From: Angelobacter sp036557225
GTDB taxonomy: Bacteria > Acidobacteriota > Terriglobia > Terriglobales > Acidobacteriaceae
Reading direction: 5' to 3'
NCBI GenBank assembly: GCA_036557225.1
Contig: DATBHX010000024.1
Location: forward strand, 1 to 64,000
Length of the DNA stretch: 64,000 nt
Shown: positions 17,847 to 25,911 of the stretch, one piece after another
How the letters are laid out: each line of letters starts with the position of its first letter
Numbering within the stretch: the stretch's first letter is position 1
Notes under the pieces: model-generated
What the model saw: the letters and a program-made list of their open reading frames with translations, nothing else
Told to the model about the DNA's origin: nothing
Databases searched by the model: none
Made by a program: the position numbers and the translations under genes

Positions 17847-18530
17847 CTACGGCGCCAATGTTTCCACCAGCTCCAGCGCGGTCTTGCGCAAGGGCTTCAT
17901 CAGCGGCAGGCCGGAGATCTTGAGCAGGCTTACCAATAAACCGAGGCTCTTTTCCAGCAGCTTTTGCGTGCGCTGCTGTTCAGGCGAGCGATCATAGATC
18001 CAGAACAGGATAATCCCCATCTGGTAGAGCCACAGCAGATACGGAAGCTGCGATTTGAGATCGGGCGGCACTTTTACGTCGCCGCCTTCAAGAGCGTTGC
18101 GCAGATGCTCGATCGAGCCTTCGCGGATGGGCCGCGTTTCTTCGCTGAAAGGCGAGAGCGGATCATCACGGTCAGGCGCGTGGCGGAAGAGCGCGTCGCA
18201 AAACTTGCGATTCGGAGCCAGCAGCTCAATGCGCTTGTCCAGCACGCAGCGGATACGATCTTTGAGCTTCTTGTGCCCGGCCATTGCCTGGAGAATGGCT
18301 TCGTTACTGCCTTCCTGCATCTCCTGATAGAAAGACAGGACAATGGCCTCTTTCGACGAGAAGTAGTAATACGCTCCCCCCAACGCCACGCCAGCCTTGG
18401 CTGCGATATCGCGCATGGTGGTCGGCTCAAAGCCCTTCTCGCGGAACAACTCCAGCGCGGCTTCGTAGATCTTGCGGCGCGTGTCTTCCGCGCGCGGCGT
18501 GGGACGCACTTTCATGGCAGGTATATTCAT
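17847..18530 (-). CDS. TetR/AcrR-family transcriptional regulator
   Basis: About 227 aa from the ATG at 18530, which overlaps the previous gene's stop (ATGA). The N-terminal helix-turn-helix is clear: RRKIYEAALELFREKGFEPTTMRDIAAKAGVALGGAYYYFSSKEA. The C-terminal domain would bind a hydrophobic ligand. It is the last gene of a four-gene minus-strand operon with a DCC-family thiol protein and two membrane proteins. Two TGAAC-N2-GTTCA palindromes upstream of the first gene (19768-19781 and 19824-19835) are the natural candidates for its own operators. Confidence 0.93.
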   Translation of the reverse strand: MNIPAMKVRPTPRAEDTRRKIYEAALELFREKGFEPTTMRDIAAKAGVALGGAYYYFSSKEAIVLSFYQEMQEGSNEAILQAMAGHKKLKDRIRCVLDKRIELLAPNRKFCDALFRHAPDRDDPLSPFSEETRPIREGSIEHLRNALEGGDVKVPPDLKSQLPYLLWLYQMGIILFWIYDRSPEQQRTQKLLEKSLGLLVSLLKISGLPLMKPLRKTALELVETLAP

Positions 18531-18976
18531 CGCAGATAGTCTCGCACGGTTGCGTGGTTTGTGGCACAGGGCGCTAGCGGCACCTTGCGCAATTCTCCGG
18601 CAATCTCCTCGGGCCGGCCGTGGCTCAGCCAGCGCGAAATCGTATAACGGTTCTTGGAAATCATCTCCCAGGCCTGCCGCACAAAAGGCGCCAACATCGG
18701 ATGCGCCAGCCGGCACGCCCAGTCGCGATAGTCTTCCAGAGCATAAAGCACCATGATCCAGGCTGCGTTGTTGAGGTAGACTTCGCCTTCATCACTGATG
18801 ACTGCCAGATCATTGCAGCCGGCTATCTTGTCCAGTTCGGGAAACATTTTCTGCGCCCGGTCAGAGCCGGCCGGGACCATCGACAGGCCCAGCCAGCTGC
18901 GCTGTATGAGCAACCAGTCCTTCAGCCGATCACACAGGTCACATTTGGGATCGTAGAGTACGTAGAGCTTTTCCAT
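18527..18976 (-). CDS. DCC-family thiol-disulfide oxidoreductase-like protein (DUF393)
   Basis: A 149-aa protein beginning MEKLYVLYDPKCDLCDRLKDWL. The Y-D-x-x-C-x-x-C arrangement near the N-terminus is the signature of the DCC/DUF393 family, a predicted thioredoxin-like fold. It overlaps the TetR gene by 4 bases, so the two are translationally coupled. Substrate unknown; the association with two small membrane proteins suggests a redox role at the membrane. Confidence 0.8.
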   Translation of the reverse strand: MEKLYVLYDPKCDLCDRLKDWLLIQRSWLGLSMVPAGSDRAQKMFPELDKIAGCNDLAVISDEGEVYLNNAAWIMVLYALEDYRDWACRLAHPMLAPFVRQAWEMISKNRYTISRWLSHGRPEEIAGELRKVPLAPCATNHATVRDYLR

Positions 18977-19019
18977 GATTCACCTCGTCTGCGAGTTGTG
19001 CCGCAATTTAGAGTGCCTT

Positions 19020-19325
19020 TCAGTAAGTCCTCAGTAACGTCTCGCAGGCCACCAATTTTGTCGCCGGACGGAAAGCCGAAATAATCCGCAAAGCGAGAAA
19101 ATAATAGACAGCGAAGTTTGCCACCATCACAACCGCAGAGCACCCCCAGTCGTCAGACAACATCACCGCAACTCGAACCAGTCCAGGAACCAGAAACAGT
19201 ATGGCAAGCGACGGCGCGAGGAGAGGCATCCAGAACAAGGACACAAGATTGAGGGTTAACGAAAACATTGCCGCCCAGAATCTCCTTGTGAATTTGTTGT
19301 GTGTAGCGGGCCACAGCCGTCTCAT
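19020..19325 (-). CDS. Small integral membrane protein of the TetR operon
   Basis: A 101-aa protein with three hydrophobic segments (around residues 18-32, 35-55 and 65-85). Its start overlaps the upstream gene stop by 4 bases (ATGA), supporting a real, coupled gene. No family recognised. Confidence 0.65.
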   Translation of the reverse strand: MRRLWPATHNKFTRRFWAAMFSLTLNLVSLFWMPLLAPSLAILFLVPGLVRVAVMLSDDWGCSAVVMVANFAVYYFLALRIISAFRPATKLVACETLLRTY

Positions 19326-19741
19326 CGCGGCACCGACACCTTCAGGATTGCGTCCGGCGCCACCGGAGGCCGGCGCGGACCAGCGCTGGTCCCATGCGCG
19401 CGAATACGTGAGAAGACAAACAAATTGAAGAAATGCATGCCGCCCAGCGCGAGCAGAACATAACCCAGCTTGTCACTGAGCATCTCAATCGCCGCGCGCG
19501 AGTTGGCGATCACAGCGTCACTCTTCAGGGCCAGCGCCACAAAGCCGATGTTGATGAGGTAAAAGCCGACGACCAACAGGTGATTGACTGAAGCCGCGAG
19601 TTCGGCGTTGCCATGAAAGGCGTCCACCAGGAAGATGGCGCCGCGTTTGTGCAAGGTCCGAGCCACCCAGATGGTCAGGGTAACGCTGATCAGCAGGTAA
19701 ACAATGTAGGTCACTACGATGGTTGTTTCTTGGCCAGGCAT
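19322..19741 (-). CDS. Four-TM membrane protein, first gene of the TetR operon
   Basis: A 139-aa protein with four hydrophobic helices beginning TTIVVTYIVYLLISVTLTIWV. It is the promoter-proximal gene of the operon 19741-17847. Directly upstream are two near-identical palindromes, so expression is probably repressed by the TetR protein encoded at the end of the operon. No function recognised. Confidence 0.7.
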   Translation of the reverse strand: MPGQETTIVVTYIVYLLISVTLTIWVARTLHKRGAIFLVDAFHGNAELAASVNHLLVVGFYLINIGFVALALKSDAVIANSRAAIEMLSDKLGYVLLALGGMHFFNLFVFSRIRAHGTSAGPRRPPVAPDAILKVSVPR

Positions 19742-19767
19742 AAAGTTTAAGTGCTCCTTCTTGTTAA

Positions 19768-19781
19768 TTGAACGTGTTCAA
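19768..19781. promoter_or_regulatory. Palindromic operator candidate 1 for the TetR regulator
   Basis: TTGAACGTGTTCAA is a perfect 14-bp palindrome, 27-40 bases upstream of the first gene of the TetR operon. The form TGAAC-N2-GTTCA is the kind of site used by TetR-family repressors. A second copy of the core lies 55 bases away, centre to centre. Confidence 0.6.
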
Positions 19782-19823
19782 AACAACGATAACCCCATCG
19801 GGAACTGGTGTCAAGGAATATTT

Positions 19824-19835
19824 TGAACATGTTCA
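19824..19835. promoter_or_regulatory. Palindromic operator candidate 2 for the TetR regulator
   Basis: TGAACATGTTCA is a perfect 12-bp palindrome with the same half-sites as candidate 1 and a different central dinucleotide. Two spaced copies in one intergenic region are unlikely by chance and suggest cooperative binding. Confidence 0.6.
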
Positions 19836-20015
19836 TTAGCCGGATCGGCTATCGGATACTGGCTGTCTAACCTACTCTTTACACGGGTTTTACACGCTCT
19901 TTACGTCTGAATTGCTGGTCTTATGTTTTCCATCTTCAGTAGGGCTAGTCATGTTGATGAACAGTCCTGCCCTGTCCCATTGGAGCGTGGGCGGGGCGGG
20001 ACTGAAGGGAAACCA

Positions 20016-21128
20016 ATGTTCGGGAAAATCACTCTCCTGCTCGCCGGCTTGATTCTGGCGAACGGCCTGTTATCAGGCCAGCAAGCTACCACCACCGAGG
20101 CCGATCAGCCATCCGCGATGAAGGTCACAGTCAAGGTGGTGAATGTGCCGACCACCGTCCGCGACAAGCACGGCAAGATTGTCAACAATCTGGGAAAAGA
20201 CGACTTTCTTTTGGAAGAAGACGGGCGCCCGCAGACCCTACGCTACTTTGTCCACGACACCAATCTCCCGCTCACGCTCGGCCTGCTGGTGGATACCAGC
20301 ATGAGCCAGCGGCGCGTGCTGGAACAGGAACGCCATGCGAGCTACACCTTTCTCGACCAGATGCTCCACCAGAGCAAGGATGGAGCTTTTGTGATCCATT
20401 TTGATCATGAGGTAGAGCTGCTGCAGGACCTGACTTCAGACCGGCAGAAGCTTGAGTCGGCTCTGCAGTCACTGCAGGTGGCGTCCTACAATTCAGGAAA
20501 CAACAATGGCGGCAATCAGGGCGGAAACGGCGGAGGCTACCCGGGCGGTGGCTATTCGGGCGGCCGCGGCCAGGGCCGTCACCACGGCTACGGCGGGGGT
20601 GGAGGCACCCAACTTTATGACGCGGCGTATCTCGCCTCTGACGAGCTGATGAAAAAGCAGCAGGGCCGCAAAGCCCTCATTATTCTTTCTGACGGCGTGG
20701 ACCGAGGAAGTAAGATCGGCCTGCAGACCGCGATCGAAACCACGCAGAAGGCCGATACCATCGTTTATTCCATCCTGTTCAAAGACGACGAAGGCTACGG
20801 CGGAGGCGGGTTCGGTCACGGCGGCTTTGGCGGCGGCATGGGACGCCATGGCGGCGGCTCACGATATCCCCAGGAATCGCGCCCGGACGGCAAAAAAATT
20901 CTGGAGCAGATCTCAAAAGAAACCGGCGGGCGGATGTTTGAGGTCTCAAAGAAGCAGCCGATCGAGAAGATTTACGAGGCGATTGCCGAAGACCTGCGCA
21001 ACCAATACAACCTGGGCTACACGCCTGACCCGGCGGACGCCGAAGGCAGCTATCACAAGATTAGCCTGAAAACGAAAGAGAAAGATCTGGTGGTGCAGGC
21101 GCGCGAAGGTTACTACGCAAATCACTGA
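20016..21128 (+). CDS. Secreted VWFA-domain protein (Acidobacteria VWFA-related type)
   Basis: A 370-aa protein; the ATG at 20016 begins a signal peptide (FGKITLLLAGLILANGLLSG). After a beta-rich N-terminal domain (VKVVNVPTTVRDKHGKIVNNLGKDDFLLEEDG) there is a VWFA domain with a MIDAS-like motif LLVDTSMS and later ALIILSDGVDRGS. Two Gly/His-rich low-complexity insertions, at about residues 165-205 and 260-295, interrupt the VWFA domain. The C-terminal motif LRNQYNLGYTP is typical of this family, which is abundant in Acidobacteriota. It probably mediates metal-dependent protein binding in the periplasm or outside the cell. Confidence 0.85.
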   Translation: MFGKITLLLAGLILANGLLSGQQATTTEADQPSAMKVTVKVVNVPTTVRDKHGKIVNNLGKDDFLLEEDGRPQTLRYFVHDTNLPLTLGLLVDTSMSQRRVLEQERHASYTFLDQMLHQSKDGAFVIHFDHEVELLQDLTSDRQKLESALQSLQVASYNSGNNNGGNQGGNGGGYPGGGYSGGRGQGRHHGYGGGGGTQLYDAAYLASDELMKKQQGRKALIILSDGVDRGSKIGLQTAIETTQKADTIVYSILFKDDEGYGGGGFGHGGFGGGMGRHGGGSRYPQESRPDGKKILEQISKETGGRMFEVSKKQPIEKIYEAIAEDLRNQYNLGYTPDPADAEGSYHKISLKTKEKDLVVQAREGYYANH

Positions 21129-21218
21129 GCCAGACGAGGGACAGCGTGATTTGGCCGCGCGATTGCCCGCGACCACACCGTTGTCTGGCCGATCCACCCG
21201 GAAGAGGAATCAGCACGT

Positions 21219-21500
21219 TTATCCGCGCAGAAATTTTCCCACCACTGACGACACTATTCCCAGGGCAATGATCGCAATCGGGCCGTGGTTTTGCTGCAAT
21301 GCAGCAACGGAATTGCCGGTGGACGTGACAAGAAACACTCCCCAGCAGATTCCGCCCACAATCGCGATTCCCCCGAGCGTACGCAACAGCGGGCTGCCCG
21401 GTTGTCTTGCCGCCGAACGGGGTGGACGAAACGTGCCGCGATCTTCATAGCCTTCGCGGGCACCGGTTCCCCAATCGTCTTTGTAATCCTTGGGCGCCAT
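21219..21500 (-). CDS. Small membrane protein, hypothetical
   Basis: A 93-aa protein with a hydrophilic, charged N-terminal 35 residues (APKDYKDDWGTGAREGYEDR) and two hydrophobic segments rich in Gly/Ile/Val. Composition and a clean ATG argue for a real gene, though no homologous family was recognised and the opposite strand is also open over part of the region. Confidence 0.5.
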   Translation of the reverse strand: MAPKDYKDDWGTGAREGYEDRGTFRPPRSAARQPGSPLLRTLGGIAIVGGICWGVFLVTSTGNSVAALQQNHGPIAIIALGIVSSVVGKFLRG

Positions 21501-21660
21501 GCGCCAAATTTGACGTATTTTGTTTCAAATTACAACAGGCAAAACTTCCTAGAGTGATACTTCCAAGGTTCATGGCCCGCAGTAAATGAAAGACTTTGCA
21601 CAGCAGATGCACGGCTGGCATCGCATCCCGCCCCAGCCATTACAATAAAAACTCAAAACT

Positions 21661-22731
21661 ATGGCCCACCTGTTTGAACCGCTCAAGATCCGAGACGTAG
21701 AGCTGGCCCATCGCATCGTCGTCTCCCCCATGTGCCAGTACTCCTGCAAAGATGGTCTCGCGACTGACTGGCATTTCGTCCACCTGGGAAGCCGCGCTGT
21801 TGGACGCGCCGCAGCCGTGATCGCCGAAGCTACCGCGGTCACTGCCGATGGCCGCATCAGCCCTCAGGACCTGGGCATTTGGACTGACGCGCATATTGAT
21901 CCTCTGCGCAGGACGTTTTCCTTTATCGCCGAACAGGGCGCCGTCCCCGGTATTCAACTGGCCCATGCCGGCAGGAAGGCCAGCACTGATCGTCCCTGGA
22001 ACGGGGGTAAGCCCATAACCCCGGCTGAAGGAGGATGGACGCCGATCTTTGCTCCCAGCGCGCTGCCATTTGCAGATGGCTATCAAGTTCCCCGGGCGCT
22101 CAGCGTGGATGAGATTGCCGTCATCGTTGCGGCATTTGCTGCTGCGGCGCGACGTGCTGAAGCCGCCGGCGCAAAGCTGATTGAACTGCACGGCGCTCAC
22201 GGATATCTACTGCATTCATTTTTCTCGCCGATAAGCAACCAGCGTACCGATCAATATGGCGGCTCTTTTGCCAATCGCACGCGCATTGCGTCCGAAGTAG
22301 TGAGCGCGGTAAGAAAAGTCTGGCCGGAGAGATATCCTCTGTGGATGCGAATTTCCGCCACGGACTGGGTCGAGGGCGGCTGGTCAGTGGAGGAGTCTAT
22401 TGAACTGGCGCGGATGTTGAAGCCGATGGGCGTCGACCTGTTTGACTGCTCGTCGGGAGGCAACGTTCATCACGCAAAGATTCCAGTAGGTCCGGGATAT
22501 CAAGTGGCGTTTGCAGAAAGAGTGCGGCGTGAAGCCGGCGTACTGACAGGCGCAGTGGGGATGATTACTGATCCCGCGCAAGCCGATCAGATTATCCGTT
22601 CCGGCCAGGCTGATGTTGCGATCCTGGCGCGGCAATTCCTGCGCGAGCCCTATTGGCCTCTTCTGGCAGCGCGTGCTCTGGGCCAGGAGATTCAATGGCC
22701 CCTGCAGTATGAGCGGGCTAAGTTGAAATGA
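21661..22731 (+). CDS. NADH:flavin oxidoreductase, Old Yellow Enzyme family (YqjM-like)
   Basis: A 356-aa TIM-barrel flavoenzyme. It opens with LFEPLKIRDVELAHRIVVSPMCQYSC, where Cys sits at the position typical of the thermophilic-like/YqjM subgroup. Other hallmarks are QLAHAGRKAS, ELHGAHGYLLHSFFSP with the substrate-binding His pair, NQRTDQYGGS, and the C-terminal phosphate-binding stretch with ILARQFLREPYW. It would reduce activated alkenes with NAD(P)H using FMN. The gene is probably monocistronic. Confidence 0.94.
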   Translation: MAHLFEPLKIRDVELAHRIVVSPMCQYSCKDGLATDWHFVHLGSRAVGRAAAVIAEATAVTADGRISPQDLGIWTDAHIDPLRRTFSFIAEQGAVPGIQLAHAGRKASTDRPWNGGKPITPAEGGWTPIFAPSALPFADGYQVPRALSVDEIAVIVAAFAAAARRAEAAGAKLIELHGAHGYLLHSFFSPISNQRTDQYGGSFANRTRIASEVVSAVRKVWPERYPLWMRISATDWVEGGWSVEESIELARMLKPMGVDLFDCSSGGNVHHAKIPVGPGYQVAFAERVRREAGVLTGAVGMITDPAQADQIIRSGQADVAILARQFLREPYWPLLAARALGQEIQWPLQYERAKLK

Positions 22732-22742
22732 TCGCCGATTCC

Positions 22743-23255
22743 TTATTTTCTCTGCGCTGCTTGTGCTGACGACGCCGAGTTTGGAATCTCATCCATGCGG
22801 CTGATGGCGCGTTTTTCCACCGGCGACGATAGAACAATCGATGTCGACGTGGTGCCGAACGGCGTGAGGCGGTCGATGAGCGATTCCAGATGCTCCACGG
22901 AGCGCACATGGACCTTCATGATGAATGAATCGGCACCCGTGCCGCGATGGCACTCCACGACCTCGGGTGAGTTTTTGACCACCGCTGTTATGCGGGTGAA
23001 GACGTCACCTACCACTGACATGCGAATGAAGGCCGTAATCGGCATGCCGACTTTCATGGGATCAATGTCAGCGTGATATCCAATGATGATGCCGGCCTCT
23101 TCCATGCGCTTCACGCGCTCCACCACCGCCGGTGTGGTTAGTCCGACACGGCGTCCCAGCTCCGCATAAGAGAGACGCCCATTGATCTGCAATTCGTTCA
23201 ATAGCTTCCAGCCGATCTGGTCCAGTAACTTGTCTGTTCTTAAATTTGTTTCCAT
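22743..23255 (-). CDS. Lrp/AsnC-family transcriptional regulator
   Basis: About 170 aa starting at 23255 (METNLRTDKLLDQIGWKLLN), where the conserved helix-turn-helix domain begins: LLNELQINGRLSYAELGRRVGLTTPAVVERVKRMEE. The C-terminal RAM-type ligand-binding domain follows (ITAFIRMSVV...VVECHRGTGADSFIMKVHV). The frame is open 42 codons further upstream, but that extension lacks family similarity. It is convergent with the flavin oxidoreductase and probably senses an amino acid. Confidence 0.92.
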   Translation of the reverse strand: METNLRTDKLLDQIGWKLLNELQINGRLSYAELGRRVGLTTPAVVERVKRMEEAGIIIGYHADIDPMKVGMPITAFIRMSVVGDVFTRITAVVKNSPEVVECHRGTGADSFIMKVHVRSVEHLESLIDRLTPFGTTSTSIVLSSPVEKRAISRMDEIPNSASSAQAAQRK

Positions 23256-23525
23256 TTTTTGCCTGACATTATAAGACAGATTATGCCTTTCCTTACCCGA
23301 GAAGGAGCCTTCCTGTGTAAGAACCGCCATTCCATTACAAGAATTAACAAATTCCAACGTTGTTCCTGCAAAGGCCTTCATTTAACACCAGAAGGGGCAT
23401 TCTGACCAGAAAAAAGCAGATTTAAGCCCCATTTTCTATGCCGCGATGGGACAAATGGCTGATAGTTGTCACGGATTTGGGGTTCCGAGCGCTCACGATG
23501 ACATCGGCTTGGCGTCTATCAGGGG

Positions 23526-24296
23526 ATGTTCAGGATCGTTGCAACCATGGCTACAGTACTGTCGCTTGCACCCGTATGCGTCCCGGTTGAAACTCCTGAG
23601 CTGAAACTCGACCATATCTGGATCATGGTCTCTCCGGGGGCTCCGGAACGGGCTGCCCTGGAAAAGGCAGGATTTCAAATCGCCCCGACCATTAATCGCC
23701 ATGATGGACAGGGAACAGCTTCGGTAACCGCTGAGTTCGAAAATGGGTTCCTGGAGCTGATGTGGCCAGATTCCACAGTGCCCCTGGCTCCCGAGTATGA
23801 GCGCGCGGCGGAAAAGTTTCGCCAAAGAATGTTATGGCGCACCAGCGGCTGGTGCCCTATCGGCATCGGTTTGCGGCGAACAAGTTCAGCCCAGGGTTCG
23901 CTGCCTTTTCCCACCTGGTCGGTGAAACCTGGATGGCTGCCCGCCGGCTCAGCCATCGAGATGCTTACCCCACGCGATGACACGAAGAGTCCGTCCTTGT
24001 TCATAGGTCCCAAAGAACTGCTGGGGGACGAGGCCGCGATCGTGAAAGCAATCCATAGCGGGTCGCCCCAGGCATCGATGTATATCCATCCGAATGGTGT
24101 CCACCGCGTGACCGCGATGCGCCTACTTTCACCGAAGACATACCAGCCGATCGAACCTCTGACATACCTTGAGAAGCTCAAGGTATTCGATTCAGGACAA
24201 AACGATGAATGGCTGGTTGAATTGACCTTCGACAACGGTCAGAAGCGAAAGACTGCAGACCTCAGGCCACAGCTTCCGCTCGTCGTCCGATACTAG
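23526..24296 (+). CDS. VOC/glyoxalase-like domain protein
   Basis: A 256-aa protein with LKLDHIWIMVSPGAPERAALEKAGFQI, which resembles the opening of glyoxalase-like (VOC) domains where the His binds metal, followed by GFLELMWPDS. A possible alternative start is the ATG at 23547. The C-terminal half (around YIHPNGVHRVTAMRLLSP) looks like the second half of the fold. The reaction cannot be deduced. It stands alone, divergent from the Lrp-type regulator. Confidence 0.75.
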   Translation: MFRIVATMATVLSLAPVCVPVETPELKLDHIWIMVSPGAPERAALEKAGFQIAPTINRHDGQGTASVTAEFENGFLELMWPDSTVPLAPEYERAAEKFRQRMLWRTSGWCPIGIGLRRTSSAQGSLPFPTWSVKPGWLPAGSAIEMLTPRDDTKSPSLFIGPKELLGDEAAIVKAIHSGSPQASMYIHPNGVHRVTAMRLLSPKTYQPIEPLTYLEKLKVFDSGQNDEWLVELTFDNGQKRKTADLRPQLPLVVRY

Positions 24297-24415
24297 ACCG
24301 GGCTAACTCCCCACCCGGATACCTATCGTCGCAGGGCCAAGCTAAGGCATTCTCCCAACTGCTTTCGTGCACGACCGGAGGTACACTAACTGCACTCCAG
24401 AATTGAAGGTTTTCC

Positions 24416-24444
24416 TTGCTTTGGGTCTACGGAGCCATTATAAA
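24416..24444 (+). promoter_or_regulatory. Sigma70-type promoter candidate for the ubiquitin-like operon
   Basis: TTGCTT (24416-24421) and TATAAA (24439-24444) are separated by 17 bases, a near-consensus arrangement about 70 bases upstream of the first gene of the operon. It is the best such pair in the 220-base gap after the VOC gene. Confidence 0.45.
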
Positions 24445-24516
24445 AATGAGCATTCCGGTTTATTTTGAATCATTCAGCACCGCATTAACTCCCCCAGGTG
24501 TGAACTAGCGAGTTTC

Positions 24517-25620
24517 ATGGATCCTATTGTTATCACCACCCAGGAAGTTGCCAAGGCACAGATACCCGTGCAGAGCGCGCCGGAGGTGCGCCCCAAGGTA
24601 CCCAATCCGGTCCCGCTGTGGGCACGGCTGATACTGATCCCTCTGGTTCTGATCTTGCCACTGTTGTGTCTGGTGGCCTTGATCTTGCGCGTCTCCGTAC
24701 GTAGCCAGGCCCCGCGTGTGCGCCAGACCTGGGCGTCGTATCTACTGACCTTATTAATCATCAGCGGCTTCCTTTCTACCGTCCTGACAGTTTTGACGTT
24801 CTCCTTCTCCTGGGCGCCGACCCCGGACGCGATCAGCGCAGCATTGAGCGATCTGGATGAGCGCAACAATTTCCCTACGCTCCCGAGTAGCCGGGTGATG
24901 TCCAGCGTGGAATTGAGTTCGACCTTGAAGCCGCTGGTGCTGATGGCGTCACCGGCCGCGAAGCGATGGTTTCAGCAATCGTATGAAACCTCTGGTTTGT
25001 TAGGCGCCGCCTTGATTCTCCACGCCGACTCGCACGGTTACTTGCTGGCGACCGCCCGGCATGTAGCGGATGGCGAAAATTGGAGATCGCAGCGCGGGCC
25101 ACAGAAGGTAATGGTTTCCGTGGGTATGAACGGCTGGGCTGCGGCACAGGTGGTGGGCCGGCACAGGCACCTTGACGTCGCCCTGCTCTGGCTGGAGCGC
25201 CGTTCCGGCGATGCCGACTTCACCCAACCCGTGGCTACCTATAGCAGCGTGCAGACGGGCGAGAAGATCTTTGTGATCGGCCACCCGGAAGGCCTGAATT
25301 TTTCCGTGAGCAATGGGATCGTCTCGCGCACTCCCGGCAACGATGTACTGCAGGTCTCCGCGCCCATCAGCCCGGGCAACAGCGGCGGGCCGGTCTATGA
25401 CGAATATGGCAACCTGCTGGGCATTGTCACCTCCAAAGTAGCGCGCGCCATGGATCCGGAAGAGGAGAACCTGAATTTCGCCATCAGCACTGACGCTTTG
25501 CTGCATGAATCGGATTGGGACCTGATCAGCAGCAACAATGCGCCCAAGAACCTGCTCTCTGACTTTGTGCACCGCGCCAAGGTGCGCAAAGGACCGGCGG
25601 ATTCATTAGCTGCGCGATAG
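24517..25620 (+). CDS. Membrane-anchored trypsin-like serine protease of the ubiquitin-like operon
   Basis: A 367-aa protein with two membrane segments (about residues 35-58 and 72-98), so both the short N-terminus and the protease domain are probably on one side of the membrane. The trypsin-type triad is visible: His182 in ATARHVAD, Asp220 in HLDVALL and Ser289 in GNSGGPVYDEYGNLLGIV. No PDZ domain follows, unlike DegP/DegS. It ends 15 bases before the ubiquitin-like gene and reads in the same direction, so it is probably the first gene of that operon. It may degrade or process tagged proteins; this is inference from context. Confidence 0.85.
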   Translation: MDPIVITTQEVAKAQIPVQSAPEVRPKVPNPVPLWARLILIPLVLILPLLCLVALILRVSVRSQAPRVRQTWASYLLTLLIISGFLSTVLTVLTFSFSWAPTPDAISAALSDLDERNNFPTLPSSRVMSSVELSSTLKPLVLMASPAAKRWFQQSYETSGLLGAALILHADSHGYLLATARHVADGENWRSQRGPQKVMVSVGMNGWAAAQVVGRHRHLDVALLWLERRSGDADFTQPVATYSSVQTGEKIFVIGHPEGLNFSVSNGIVSRTPGNDVLQVSAPISPGNSGGPVYDEYGNLLGIVTSKVARAMDPEEENLNFAISTDALLHESDWDLISSNNAPKNLLSDFVHRAKVRKGPADSLAAR

Positions 25621-25635
25621 GAAGATTTCAATCAC

Positions 25636-25911
25636 ATGGCAAACATCACTGTCACCGTTTACGATTCAACGGAAAACAAGCGCGTCCCGGTGGAACTGCC
25701 GGACGATGCCCCGGCCAACCGCATTATCGCCGTGCTGGTGGACAAGCTGCAGCTGCCGCAGAACGGCCCTGACGGCGCTCCGTTGAGCTACAAATTTCAC
25801 CATAAAAACTCAGGCCGCCAGATACAGGATTCACAAACTCTGGCCGACGCCGCTGTAAAAGACGGCGACATCCTGCGCCTGCAGCCGGAAATCACCGCTG
25901 GAGCACGATGA
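25636..25911 (+). CDS. YukD-like ubiquitin-fold (beta-grasp) modifier candidate
   Basis: A 91-aa protein, length typical of ubiquitin-like domains. ITVTVYDSTENKRVPVELPD and NRIIAVLVDKLQLP match the first hairpin and helix of YukD/EsaB-type beta-grasp proteins, and SGRQIQDSQTLADAAVKDGDILRL matches the last part of the fold. It ends ITAGAR and lacks a Gly-Gly terminus; a single Gly lies two residues from the end. Its stop codon overlaps the E1 start (ATGA), a strong sign that the two act together. Other YukD proteins belong to type VII secretion, but no ESX genes are present here. Role as a conjugated modifier is inferred from the neighbouring E1, E2 and JAB. Confidence 0.85.
   Translation: MANITVTVYDSTENKRVPVELPDDAPANRIIAVLVDKLQLPQNGPDGAPLSYKFHHKNSGRQIQDSQTLADAAVKDGDILRLQPEITAGAR

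Noticed and set aside
24447..24509. 20-codon open frame before the protease gene
   Set aside because: No ribosome-binding site and no sign of conservation; probably part of the untranslated leader.
25636..25911. Type VII secretion (YukD/EsaB) component
   Set aside because: No EccC-like ATPase, WXG100 or YukC gene is nearby, while E1, E2 and JAB are.
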